DNA from: Lentinus brumalis
Lineage: Eukaryota; Basidiomycota; Agaricomycetes; Polyporales; Polyporaceae
Assembly (NCBI GenBank): GCA_001792895.1
Contig: MARA01000010.1
Location: forward strand, 1,178,001-1,242,000
Length of the DNA: 64,000 bases
Reading direction: 5' to 3'
The notes beneath the pieces are model-generated. The model saw nothing but the letters and a program-made list of their open reading frames with translations, ran no database searches and was not told where the DNA came from. Positions 25,201 through 35,690 of the stretch are shown here, piece after piece; the stretch's first letter is position 1, and each line of letters starts with the position of its first letter. A program made the translations under genes and the position numbers.

Positions 25201-27029
25201 TTTACAGTTCACTGTTTGCAAAGCAGCCTGGTGGGCCGGAGCGACGAGGGCACGCGTGCGTCCTTCGAGAACTCCGTGGGACGCTCCGTTGGGACGAATT
25301 CAGTATCCGGGCAACGGACTCACCAAGTCGGGGGCATGTGCAGCAGTGCTGCCTGCAGCCGCATCCGGTGCCCGAAGCGTATCCGGATGCCGTTGCTGGA
25401 CGTGAGCCGGTGAAACCTCATTATATAGGGTTGTGTCGTGCGGATACGTCTGTATGTAGGCACTGCATCCGGGACGCCACGAAGACGAAGAAGAGGAGAA
25501 GCGGAAGCCCGGGGCGTGGGGGAGAGCCGGCCTGAGACAGGGCGTCGAAGCTGAGACGGCTCATCTGGGCAGGTGTCCCTGCCGGCACAGTCTCAGTCTG
25601 ACCGTGACAGCACTTGCGCAGTGCCAGATAATCATGGTCTGTATCGCGTGCTGCTTCGTGCCAGGTACGCAGGGGCACCAGGGCTTGCGCGACAGGTCCC
25701 AGTCATTGCTTCGAGCCTGCCGGTAGCCAGTATACCGTATGTCCGTGTTCTGGAACCCGGTAGCCAGACTCGGTAGCCAAGGCGATCTGCGTTCGTTGCG
25801 GTACTATGAGGTCGCAGGCCCGTGTAGGCCCGTGTGCGCGGGAAGCCACAGCCACTTATTCCACGCTTCTAGTGCAGGGAAAGGCGTACGTTATGGAGCT
25901 GCGCCCGTCTGCGCCTGGGACGGGGGCCGCCGGTCAGAGGACCGAGGAAGCTGCCGCATGTGAGTGGGCGTATGTGGATCGACGTCCGTTCGCTTGCACT
26001 GAATCTGGCACTTCGCGCTTCTGCAGCAGAGGATTGAGGGCGGGTAGGTGGGTGGTAGGGCTTTGCCGCGGTGCATGCAGTGGTTGACATTGACAGGCTG
26101 GTGACAGAGTGCACTGTGCACGGCATCGCAGGAGAAGCGGTGGGCCGTCATCCGCATGAAGTTCCCAGCGAAGAAGCTTCTCGGGAGATGCCTCCGCGCT
26201 CTTCGACTTCGCTGGGCTGCGGGCAGATGCAGTTGGGTCCCAGGACGGCATTGCGTGCGCAGGTTGTGCAGGAAGCCTCCGGTGGGGATAGTAGACCGGT
26301 GAACTGAGCCTAAAGCTTGAGTGATGCAACTGCTGCCCGCACGGACGATGAGCGAGGACGGTGGCGAAGTGACCTAGGTGGGGTGAGCTTGACAGCGATG
26401 ATTGCGTTTGGCTCGGAGGCTGGCGGAGGGTACTGAGAGTGCGATGAAGGAACTCTGTGTGGCGTGCGTGACCAGTGCAGGGTGCGAGAACGGAGCAAAC
26501 ATCCGGATGGAAGGGGAGTCGCGCCCTTTAGGTGGATTCGGGAGGTGGCCAACGCAGCGATCAAGAAGATGATGCGGGCTGTCTGAGTGCGCGTCCCATT
26601 CATCGACGGGCGATGGCTGGGAAGACATTGACTTGCGCGACGGGGAGGTAGAGGCGCGGGCGGCGGGCGGCGGTGCGGTCGGCGTCGGGCGCGGCGGGGA
26701 AGAGGCGATCCACGTCGCGGACGGCGGACAGGGCGGAGGAATGGCGGCGGCGGGCGGCGGAATGGCGGCGGTGGGCGGCGGCGGGCGGCGGGGCGGGCGG
26801 AGACAGATGGGATCTGGGCGGGTGGGAAAACAAAAGGGGGAGTGTGATGGGGGGCAAACACGAGCATACAGGGTGCGGAGTTGATTGTTTGTGCGAACGG
26901 GGCGGGCGTCTCCCCAGCGGTCGCAGGCCAGGATCCCGTCTCTACCCCCATCTCTCAAGCAACCGTGCTCTTACCTTAGTTCTCCCGCAATCCTGCTCGT
27001 CCGATACTACTCCTCTCCTTCTCCCCGCC
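22209..27029. other. Gene-poor 4.8-kb block with no defensible gene
   Basis: All frames are short, overlap on both strands and lack family motifs. A ~140-nt stretch near 22486-22625 reads as VGEVNAFDVCLPTELTDHF and on, with coding-like composition, and may be the relic of an unknown gene. Other landmarks: an 11-T run near 25195 and a very G-rich tract (26640-26840) before CDC24. I find no transposase, reverse transcriptase, tRNA or long direct repeat. It may be old decayed insertions, a long non-coding transcript, or simply a long CDC24 promoter region. Confidence 0.45.
26640..26840 (+). promoter_or_regulatory. G-rich (GGC)n tract upstream of CDC24
   Basis: About 200 nt on the plus strand made largely of ggcggcgg, gggcgg and ggggg runs, lying 190-390 nt before the CDC24 ATG. 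Many G-runs of three or more with short spacers could form G-quadruplexes. Regulatory function is inference only. Confidence 0.4.
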
Positions 27030-30000
27030 ATGGCCTCTGCCGCAGGCCGCAAAAAGTCGCTCGTCGCACCTCTCCCGCCCAACATCGACTCCCCGGTCGC
27101 CAATCATACCCTCCTCAACAAGGCTGCCTCCCAGTCTACCTCCCTCTATCAGCAATGCTCGTCCCTCCGCACCCGTCTCATGCATCTACAGGGCTTTCAG
27201 GACTGGTTCTCTGTAGCCGCCCCGCCAGACTCCTCAAGGCGCTCCACTGACCCCGTAACACAACTCTGGGACGTATTCGCGCTTGGCGTACCTCTCTGCT
27301 ACCTCTACAATCTCCTCCCCTCCGCCGCCGCCCCTCTTGCCGTCAACACAGACGTCACTGCCTTTGATTCCTCCAACGAGCGCGCAAAGAAGCATGCCAT
27401 CGCCCTCTTCTCCATGAATATCAAGCAGGTCCCGAATTGTGAGGGCTTCACTGTCAGGGACCTCTGGGACCGTAATTCCACGGACGGCTTCGTCAAGGTA
27501 CGTATTCTCGGTCCTCTGCGTCCAGTCCGCCTTCACAAGAGAGCGTGCAGGTCGTCAGCAATGTGATCAACCTCGTCCAGCAACTGCCGGAGGACCTCTT
27601 TCTCGAGTCTGCGCCATCGTCTCCGACCATGCCATCCGCGCTCACATCCACCGAGTCCCTCAATTCCGATCCCTCGCTTGCCGCACCTTCAATTGAGCCC
27701 GGCGGCGCTCGGGCGAACATCATCAAGGAGCTTGTCGACACGGAGCGCAAGTATGTGCAGGACTTGGAAGTCATGCAGGTGCGCCCTTCTCACAAAGTGA
27801 CAACACGCGGGCGTTCTAACAACAACGCCTGCCTTGTTTGCTTTCAGAAATATTGCGACGAAGCGGTCCAAGTCCTCGATCGGGATACGCTCCACCTGCT
27901 GTTCCCCGGTCTGAACAAACTCCTGAACTTTCAGAGAAAGTTCCTCATCAAGGTGGAGAGCATCGCTGAGCTGCCTTGGCACGAACAACGATGGGGCCTT
28001 CCTTTCACCGAGAACGTGAGTCGATCCAGACATTCGGGCTCCGAGGCCGATACTCATTCTGGAATTGCGATTATCGCTTCCTCGTGCCTATTGTGTCCGA
28101 CGACAAACTAATTCCTCGATGTGGAACAATAGGAGGAAGAGTTTGCAGTCTATGAACCATACTGCGCCAACTATACCATGGCGTCTGAGATCATGCTCCA
28201 GGAGGAGCACAACCTCGCGGTAAGCTTCGCTCATGGGCTGTTCTGACCGTTGCCCGCCTGACCAGATATGGTTATAGGCGCTTAACAGTATCATCAATGT
28301 GAAGGGCGAACTTCCCGCCTTCCTAATCAAGCCCGTACAGCGGATTTGCAAATATCCGCTGCTATTGGAGGTAATTACAGACTGGCCCTCTTTGATGTCA
28401 AGTTGACGTGCTCATGTGCATCTCATGATAGTCGCTGTTGAAGGCAGTCGCTAGTACCGACTACCCTTACATCGAGGAACTCCAATCCGGCGTCGCCGCT
28501 GCAAAGCGCATCACTGATAAGATCAACGAGGCGCAGCGACGGGCGGAGAATGACTCCACGGTCAAGAACCTCGAGGGACGTGTTGAGGACTGGAAGGGCC
28601 ACCACATTTCCAACTTCGGGGCACTCCTCCTTGACGACATCTTCAGTGTCACCAAGTCCGAGGTCGACCGGGAGTACCACGTCTTCCTGTTCGAGAAGAT
28701 TATTCTGTGTTGCAAGGAGTACATCCCACAGCCTGGTAACGGTAAGAAGGTGGGCAAGAGCAACTCCATCCTGAAGAAGCCATCTTCGCCATCTACCGGT
28801 CTCAACCTTCCCGGCGCTGGCCCATCTAACAAGAAGAAGAACACGCCTCTGCTGCTCAAGGGACGTATCTTTTTGAACAATGTGACACAGGCCGTTCCCA
28901 AGGTCTCACAAGGTCAGTCATCTTCCCATGACTTCCGGAGCCAGAAACTCAGTTCGCACAATCTCGCAGGGCAATATTCTCTCGCTGTGTGGTGGCGAGG
29001 AGATGACGACCTCGAGTTCTTCACTCTCCGCTGCAGAAACGAGGAGCAGCTGAAGCTCTGGGAGAATCAGCTCAACCGCCTCATCAAAGAGACAGCGAAT
29101 CGTCGCGCGTCCGATCGCAACGTTGGCCGCCTCGCACAGGTCGCTAATGGTGCCAAATCGCCTCAGATTCGTTCCGCGCACTCTTCGTTCGCACAGGAGC
29201 GCAGTTCAATGTTCTCGAACGGCTCATCCGCTTACAACTCGGGTGTCCCGCAAACGGCGTCGATCAACGGCCGCATGCGCCATCCGTACGCCAACGGAGA
29301 CCACGCCATACCCTCTTCCTCCCACTTCAGTAATGGTTATCCTCACGGTCCCCAGGATTACCCGTCACACGATGGGTTCGATCCAGATGTGGAGGATGAC
29401 TACGAAGACTATCCGCCAACCAGCGCTAGCTCTCCATCCGGTCGTGGAACGCCTATGGGTCAACCACGCCGACCGGACTTCCCGTACCCTCAGAGCGCGC
29501 GTCACAGCGGACACGCGACGTCGCCCATCATGTCTGGAGGCATTGGCGGATTCCAGGGACCAGCGTCTGCACGCCCCATCATGTCGCGCAACACGACAAG
29601 CTTCGGATCGGAAGCCAGCTTCGGCCATGCACCGCCGGGCAGACCTGCGCTTCGCAGTCAGTTCAGCTCTACACGGTTACGTTCGACATACGAGCAGCCA
29701 GATTCTAGGGGAGCGAGTCCGATGCCTACCCCGACGGGGCATCAGCCGATGCGGTCACGAAGTGCGAGTCAGCCGCAGGCGTACAACCCTCCGCCACAAC
29801 AGCCACCGCCGCCGCTTCCCACGTCGACGCGTGCAGAGTGGGCGCAAGGTTCCATGGCATCCAGCAAACGTGGGAGCGGGTCCAGTCAGTCGACCGACAG
29901 CGCCGACTACTCACCACATACTAGCAGTTCGCCCATCACGCCGTACGGCTCTAGCGAGTCGTCACTTGCGGGCATGTCGAACGGTCGCTCCATGCGATCA

Positions 30001-30312
30001 CACATGGATCCTACCTTGCCGCCACCGCCGATGAAGGACGAGCTTCGGCTGTCGCCACCTGTGAAGATCAAGGTGCACTTCCATGAAGACATCTTTGTCA
30101 TCCAGGTGCCGCGGACAACCGAGTATGCCGAACTCGTCGACAAGGTGGGTAAGAAGATCCGTCTCTGTGGGCCCAGGCGTGACGACGGGCCCCTACGCGT
30201 CAAGTACAAGGACGAAGACGGGGATCTGGTGTCGTTGGGGTCTACGGAGGACGTGCAGATGGCGTTCGAGTCGTTCCGGCCTGGCAACCAGGTCACGCTC
30301 TACGTACAATGA
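27030..30312 (+). CDS. CDC24: Cdc24: Cdc42 guanine-nucleotide exchange factor
   Basis: Six exons (27030-27497, 27551-27778, 27848-28015, 28133-28219, 28278-28370, 28432-30312) encode 974 residues with the full Cdc24 architecture. A calponin-homology-like region fills exon 1 (LMHLQGFQDWF, DPVTQLWDVFALGVPLCYLYNLL, FTVRDLWDRNSTDGFVKVV). The DH (RhoGEF) domain begins at NIIKELVDTERKYVQDLEVM and includes LPAFLIKPVQRICKYPLLLE. The PH domain has FGALLLDDIFSV, YHVFLFEKIILCC and DLEFFTLRCRNEEQLKLWE. A long Ser/Pro/Gln-rich linker leads to a C-terminal PB1 domain (VKIKVHFHEDIFVIQVPR; LRVKYKDEDGDLVSLGS). It activates Cdc42 at sites of polarised growth, and PB1 binds the Bem1-type scaffold. All domains are intact. 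Confidence 0.95.
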
Positions 30313-31518
30313 GTACGTCTCATCCCGGATCACCGCCTCTCGCCCTCCACGCCCTGCGTCCACACCGACCACATCACCGCCCTTCCACTCACACTCATAT
30401 GGCTTCTTCCGCTGCTGCTCATGCCCTGTGCCCGCTCCGTCTGTAGCGCATACTCATCCCATCATCACTATCCTGACATCCGGCATTATCTTTATATCTG
30501 GGGACCTTCGTCATCATATGCACACATTCCTTTCTGTTTCTGTCTCATGACCTGTACGATCATTTCGTCTCTGGCGTCTTCGTTCGTGTTCTCTTACATT
30601 ACTGCATTCCGATGTCGTGCACGCGTACATTGTTATTCGACCGCGCTCTGCTGTCGCCTCCACATCTCGTCTTGTCTGGTCTCCGTGCCTGGACGCGTCC
30701 TCGTCCGTGGCTGAGGCAACCGTCCACCGCCGCTCCTTTCGCTTCCTGATTTCCTCCGCTGGTCCCCACGCCACCACATGCCGGGTCTCCGCCCCCTACC
30801 CCCTCCCACTGCGCCCTCCCCTCCACCCGCCCTCCTCTCTCTGCGACGTGCGTCTTGAATGTCCCCCGTTGCCGTCAACCACCGAATGTCACGTCCCCCA
30901 CCACTGTCCGAAATGTCAACGTCAATGTCAACGTCAACGTCACCCTTGAACGTCCCCTCGACGCCCTCGTACCACTATCTCTGCCATCTAGTCATCGCGT
31001 GGTTGGTCTCCTGCATCGCAAATATTGTGGAGCGTGCACCGCGGACGGGCGGCAGGGATGTGGGATGCCCCTGGCTCGCCGTAGTATCGTGTTGTGCAGG
31101 CTACTATGTGTATCATCTACTAGAGTCGATCGTTTGCTTAGGCTGGCCTTCATGGAATATATTATCTTATTCGAATCTTCTCCATCCATTGTTCTGTGTT
31201 TGTGCCACGAAGGGTTGGGAATTTGAAGCAACTTGGTAGGAGGAAGTCGTTGATCAATGTCGAGCACTGACGGCTTTTGCACTCCATGTAACGTCGATTT
31301 GTCAATTTTGAGTGGCTCCTACTACGTCGTTCCATGTATCAGTTCTGTATTCATCACTCTAGTATGTAGATTGGGAGCTGTACATTGTTCTCTATGGTGA
31401 TTGGGTGATGTCGAGGCTGGCGTTGAGTATACACATTGAAACTCCGCAAAGGGAAGGCGTGAGAGGCGCCGGAGCCCCCTGAGCACTCCCTCGCCCAAGA
31501 CCACCGCGGGCAAGACCC
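30313..31518. other. Intergenic: CDC24 3' region and Rap1-like promoter
   Basis: 1.2 kb without a supported gene. The proximal part is C/T-rich and low in complexity. A short hexamer array lies at 30917-30946. The distal part is AT-richer (atattatcttattcgaatc) and leads to the ATG at 31519. Confidence 0.4.
30915..30946 (+). repeat. Hexamer microsatellite, (GTCAAY)n
   Basis: The unit gtcaac/gtcaat repeats about five times with C/T variation (aatgtcaacgtcaatgtcaa and on). A simple repeat, in non-coding DNA. Confidence 0.75.
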
Positions 31519-34454
31519 ATGGCACCAGCACGCTCTTCCGTTAACCGCGCCCGACGCGACCAGACTCAGCATCCTCCGCAACCGCAGAATGTCTCACCGC
31601 CGCTCGACGAACAGAATTCGGAGGATGAACTCTTCTTGGACCCCTTGATGGGCACACCTCTTGCTATCTATGTGGAGAAAGACGTCGAAAACCGGGACGA
31701 AATAGTAGAGCTAGTATCGGTATGTCACCCTCGCGCATATTCTATGCTCCGACGCGTCTTTTGGCGAAATACGGACATTGCTCGTCAGCGGAATACGTGC
31801 CGTGGTCGACGACGACGCGCATTGCTTGCTGTCGTGCGGTTTACCACCTTTCGAATGTTTACTAAGAAATGTCTGTCTCTGGATTACAGAAACATGGCGG
31901 GATTGTATCCCCTGGCTACAGTGGTGTCTCATATATCCTAGGTGAGTTGTATTGCATGACATCTTTTGGCATATAGTACCGGGGCGGTTGTGTGTTCCGT
32001 CCGTGCTCTCAACGTTTTGCTCATACCCGATCCTTTCCCTCCCCATACGCGTTTCCTAGTCGACCCTCACAAGGAATCAGGGCAGAGTCTTTACCGCCAG
32101 TATGTTGGGAAGAAGGGCAAATTGGTGCTCAATGCTCAGTGGGTCATCCGGAGTGTGGAGGCCGGAGCGCTACAGACCTATCATACGAATTTCGGCGGAT
32201 GCAAGGTGACCGGGATGGAGGAGTGAGTCGTCCCATTGACACTCGTACAGAGACTCTATAACAAGTGATGTGCATCGTCAGAGTCATTCCGACAGTACAC
32301 CATCTTCCCCCTCCTCCGCCACAGCAACCCGAGGCGGGACCGTCAATGCAGCACCTCCCCCCACCGACGCATGAGCAGATGATGCAACACCAACTTCAGC
32401 CAGAGCACTTCCAGCAACAGCAGGAACCTCCACCGCAGCATCCCCAGCATCAGCAGGTTTCCGCTCATGCGCACGGGCAAGCAATGGGACATCCACCTCC
32501 GCTCATGGGTCATCCTGGTCCCATAGTCGCCCACCCGAACAGCTTCGCGTTCGTGTACAGCTCCCCGATGGAAGTTGCGGCTCGAGGGATGCAGCCCCCA
32601 ACGCCGGGTCCACCCCAGACCTGGCAAGCTGCGAATGGCATTGCGCCGTCGCAGACACACCTTGCCCCTCCTGCGCAAACGCATATTGCACCCCCGCCAC
32701 AACCGATCCCGGCACCTCCTCCTCCCCAGCCCGAGCATCATATGATGGAGAGGCAACCAGGATATGCTGAGGAACAGGCGGCGTGGAACGGCGCATACCA
32801 TCCTATGCAGCAGCCTCCGCCGGGGATGGTACAACCACCGCCCGCGCCCGAGTACGCATATAGGGGGTATCGGGATGACCAAGCAGCTGGTTGGGTACCT
32901 GCTCCAGACGCGTATTATCATCAGCATGTACGTGCAATAGTACATGTTCGCTTCCTTCTACTGTCGGCTGACGGGTTCTGTCAGTATGAACAGCCCTACT
33001 CGGAACCGCCGGATCAGTACATGGAGGAAGCTGGCCCGTCGAATGCACCTCCTGAGCCACCAGTTCCAGCAGCGGTGCCAGTCTCGGCACCGGCACCGCC
33101 ATCAGTACCTGCGCCTGAGCCCACTTCGAAGGTGATCAGAGGTCGCAAACGTACCAAGCTTCATGTGCGTGGACGTTGGGCAGTGTCGTTGAGTCGCGCT
33201 AACCCATCTTCGCCCGCATATAGCCACAACCTGCCCCTCCAGCTTCTACGTTGGTCGCGAATCGACATAATCCTCCTGCGCGATCACCGACGCCTCCAAC
33301 GCGCGTTATCAAGAGCACATATGGAGGCAACCTGTTCACGGCGGACGATATCGACTACCTCAAGCGGTATATTGATTACTGCCAGGAGCAGGGTTTGGTC
33401 TTGAGGTATGACCGCACGAGTGGGCGAGCGTTACGACGAAGCTGACGGTGCGCATATAGCTTGCGTGAGATCTGCGAACGAATAGCGATCAAGGTATGTA
33501 TACTACCGCGAACTGTGTCGGGTCTTCGTGCTGATCCTCGTGCCTTAGGCACCACATCACACGTATGTCATCCGTCAGAGGCGTGCGCGATGTTCCTCTG
33601 ACACAGTTCTGATCCAGATTTTACTCTTGGCGTCGATACTGCAACAAGCACAAGATCCGGCTCGGGGGTTACGCTATGGACGTCGGTGATGAAGGGGATG
33701 AGGCACAGCCCACCCCTCCACCTGAGCATGAAGCTGGTCCTAGCGAACAACAGGAGGAAGAACAGGAGACCCCTGCGCCACCCTCCGGGTACGGTCCTGG
33801 TGCTGTCACCGCCGCTTATCGAGCTGTGGCAGCGGACGTTGGCCGTGGGCGGTCTCCAACACCTCCTCGCGCCCTCTTTCGAAGTACAACGGGGAAGGGG
33901 GTCGCTTTCACAGACGCGGATGTTATCTTCCTCATCCGCTTTCTGGAGTACCGGACGAAACAACAGGAGGGCAAGCTGGACATGGTCTCGTTTTGGAAGG
34001 AAGTCGCGGCCAAGGTAGGGTGATGTTCCTACGTTGATGTTCTCCTTCGCTTATCCCACGCCTCTCCTTGTAGGCTCCACATCACTCGCGTGCGTCGTGG
34101 ATGAAGTTCTACAGGCGACATAAGCACGAGTTTCATCACACATCGGAAGACGAACCTCTTCCTGCGCCACCCGAGAAGAAGATGCGGTACAGCAAGCAGG
34201 ATGACATCCTGCTGGCGAAGTTTTTCTATGGCAAACCTGAAGGCACGTCGGACAAGATCTTCCAGCAGTTCGCTCGACAGGTGGGTTCGCATGTATCATC
34301 GTATGATCATGGCAGTTGACTTATGCGTGTCACGCAGCATCCTCACCATCCTTGGAAAGGGTGGCAGGAGCATCATCGAATACACAAACCCAGCATCGAC
34401 CATCTCATCCAGCGACTGTCCGTTGGCGAGAACATCGACGGCATTGCCGATTAG
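31519..34454 (+). CDS. Rap1/TERF2IP-like protein: BRCT plus three Rap1-type Myb domains
   Basis: Eleven exons (31519-31719, 31890-31941, 32060-32222, 32282-32927, 32985-33164, 33224-33405, 33460-33493, 33549-33562, 33618-34014, 34074-34280, 34338-34454) give 730 residues. Residues ~50-139 form an N-terminal BRCT domain (IYVEKDVENRDEIVELVSKH, GVSYILVDPHKESG, LVLNAQWVIRSVEAG). A Pro/Gln/His-rich linker follows to ~440. Then come three Myb units of Rap1 type: FTADDIDYLKRYIDYC..APHHTFYSWRRYC, FTDADVIFLIRFLEYR..APHHSRASWMKFYRRH and YSKQDDILLAKFFYG..HPHHPWKGWQEHHRIH. Each ends in the [AH]PHH...W pattern. Rap1-type proteins act at telomeres and in silencing. I see no RCT protein-interaction domain at the C-terminus, so this could be a basidiomycete paralogue rather than the canonical shelterin subunit. 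Exon 8 is 14 nt. Confidence 0.82.
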
Positions 34455-34650
34455 TAGTACCCCTTTTAACTTTCCTGGGCCTGTAGCATATACCATGTTG
34501 TTGTACTTTGAAGTCGCCGTGACGTCCTTGATTGTGCCAGATCGCGTATCGTCGTCATCGCACAAGGCAACACTTGAACGTACAAATAGGCGGGTGCCCT
34601 CCCGCAACTAGCATCCATTCCTTCACATACTGAACGCGATCCTCATCGAC

Positions 34651-35037
34651 ATGAGCACTGCCGGACCTGGCACTCGCGTTCGTCTCGCCATTCTCATCTC
34701 TCCCAAGCCTGGTCTGTCAGCGGACGATTGTCGCAGCGCTCAACACGCACTCCAAAGTCTTCTCCTCGATAGCCATTGTGAAACGCAACCTGCTGAAGTA
34801 TGAGCAGATGAGTTCGCTTACTTGTGGACTGCTTACGACGGAGTGACTGACACTCGCAATCGTGCACACCGTTGCTAGTCTCACTTCGACGCGAAGTATA
34901 CCGCGGCTATGTCGGCGATGATCCCGAGATACGAGCCTCCTCCGTTCATGGGCATGGCTGTCTTGAAGCCGAGACCATGGAGAAGATTGCGGAAGTCTTT
35001 CAAGACCAAGAGTATCATCACCGGATCGTGGTACGGG
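34651..35037 (+). pseudogene. Decayed EthD-domain gene
   Basis: Pieces of an EthD-like (ferredoxin-fold, ~100-residue) protein appear in order but in different frames. An N-terminal strand is MSTAGPGTRVRLAILISPKP at 34651. After a frame change near 34735, ALNTHSKVFSSIAIVKRNLL continues to LKYEQ. An intron-like gap follows, whose expected donor reads atgagt rather than gtgagt (34808) and whose acceptor is gttgctag (ends about 34878). Then come SHFDAKYTAAMS and, after another frame change near 34968, EAETMEKIAEVFQDQEYHHR. At least two frame breaks and a lost donor mean no intact product. The family call comes from the EAE..EKI.EVFQ..EYH core, which is typical of EthD. Confidence 0.65.
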
Positions 35038-35148
35038 TGAGGAAATATATTCATGTGTCGCAAAAAATGTGCTGAATCAATGTGGGAGGTCCTACGACGT
35101 CAAAGTTGAACACCGCACTCTACAGCAAATTCGAACATACTGTAAATC

Positions 35149-35155
35149 AAAAAAA
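35149..35155 (-). terminator. Pol III T-run terminator of tRNA-His
   Basis: Seven A on the plus strand read as seven T directly after the tRNA 3' end on the minus strand. Confidence 0.85.
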
Positions 35156-35265
35156 TGTCCCTGGCAGGATTCGAGCCTGCGTCCCCACGGCTTGTACTCG
35201 AGTAAGAACGGACGTTCGAAACCCGATACCACAACGTGATGATCTAACCACTAATCGACAGGGAC
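35156..35265 (-). tRNA. tRNA-His (GTG) with a 38-nt intron
   Basis: On the minus strand the 7-bp acceptor stem GTCCCTG pairs with CAGGGAC. The D arm is GATT..GATC, the anticodon stem TCACG/CGTGG with loop TTGTGGC after splicing (anticodon GTG), and the T arm GCAGG-CTCGAAT-CCTGC with discriminator A. The intron sits at the canonical place after position 37 and is about 38 nt (roughly 35189-35226). A T7 run follows the 3' end (35149-35155 read in reverse), a good Pol III terminator. The base 5' of the acceptor stem is G, which would match the G-1 that tRNA-His needs. Confidence 0.9.
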
Positions 35266-35398
35266 CGATGGTATCTCTTGCTGAGAGTCCACTTCTATAT
35301 GCAGGGCACGCTTTTGCTTCCACGATGAGGAAACGATGTCATTACATATTCGCCTCGTCTGCGCAGTGCGAAACCTAGGACATGTCAATGGGCCGCCA

Positions 35399-35690
35399 TA
35401 TGAGGGGCGCCAGGGGACAAAAAGACTCGACTTCAGGTCTGGGTTTGGACTTCGAGTTTGGAGTTCGGCAACTGATCTGAGCTTCGGATTTGAACCTGTC
35501 ACGTGATAGGTTCAACTTGAATTTGTGATTTCGTTTTCGCGCCGGCGTCTCTACTTCCGCTTTGGGTTTCGCTCGCGCCTCCTCGACTTCTCGACTCCGC
35601 ACCGCGACTTCGCCCTGTACGACACGGTCACTATGCTGCGCGGCTGATCGAAGCCTCCGGCACGTGCCGCCGTTAAATCCGCGACACCTC
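35399..35690 (+). repeat. Left 292-bp terminal inverted repeat
   Basis: Inverted copy of 37535-37826 with only scattered differences (for example gccaggggaca here against gccagcggaca in the other copy, and gtcacgtgatagg against the mirror tcacgtgacagg). The high identity means a young insertion or gene conversion between ends. An open frame crosses it in both copies, but this seems incidental to GC-rich sequence. Confidence 0.9.

Noticed and set aside
28467..29181. Several long minus-strand frames opposite CDC24, GH63 and RhoGAP
   Set aside because: Shadow frames of GC-rich coding DNA; the plus strand carries the recognisable domains.
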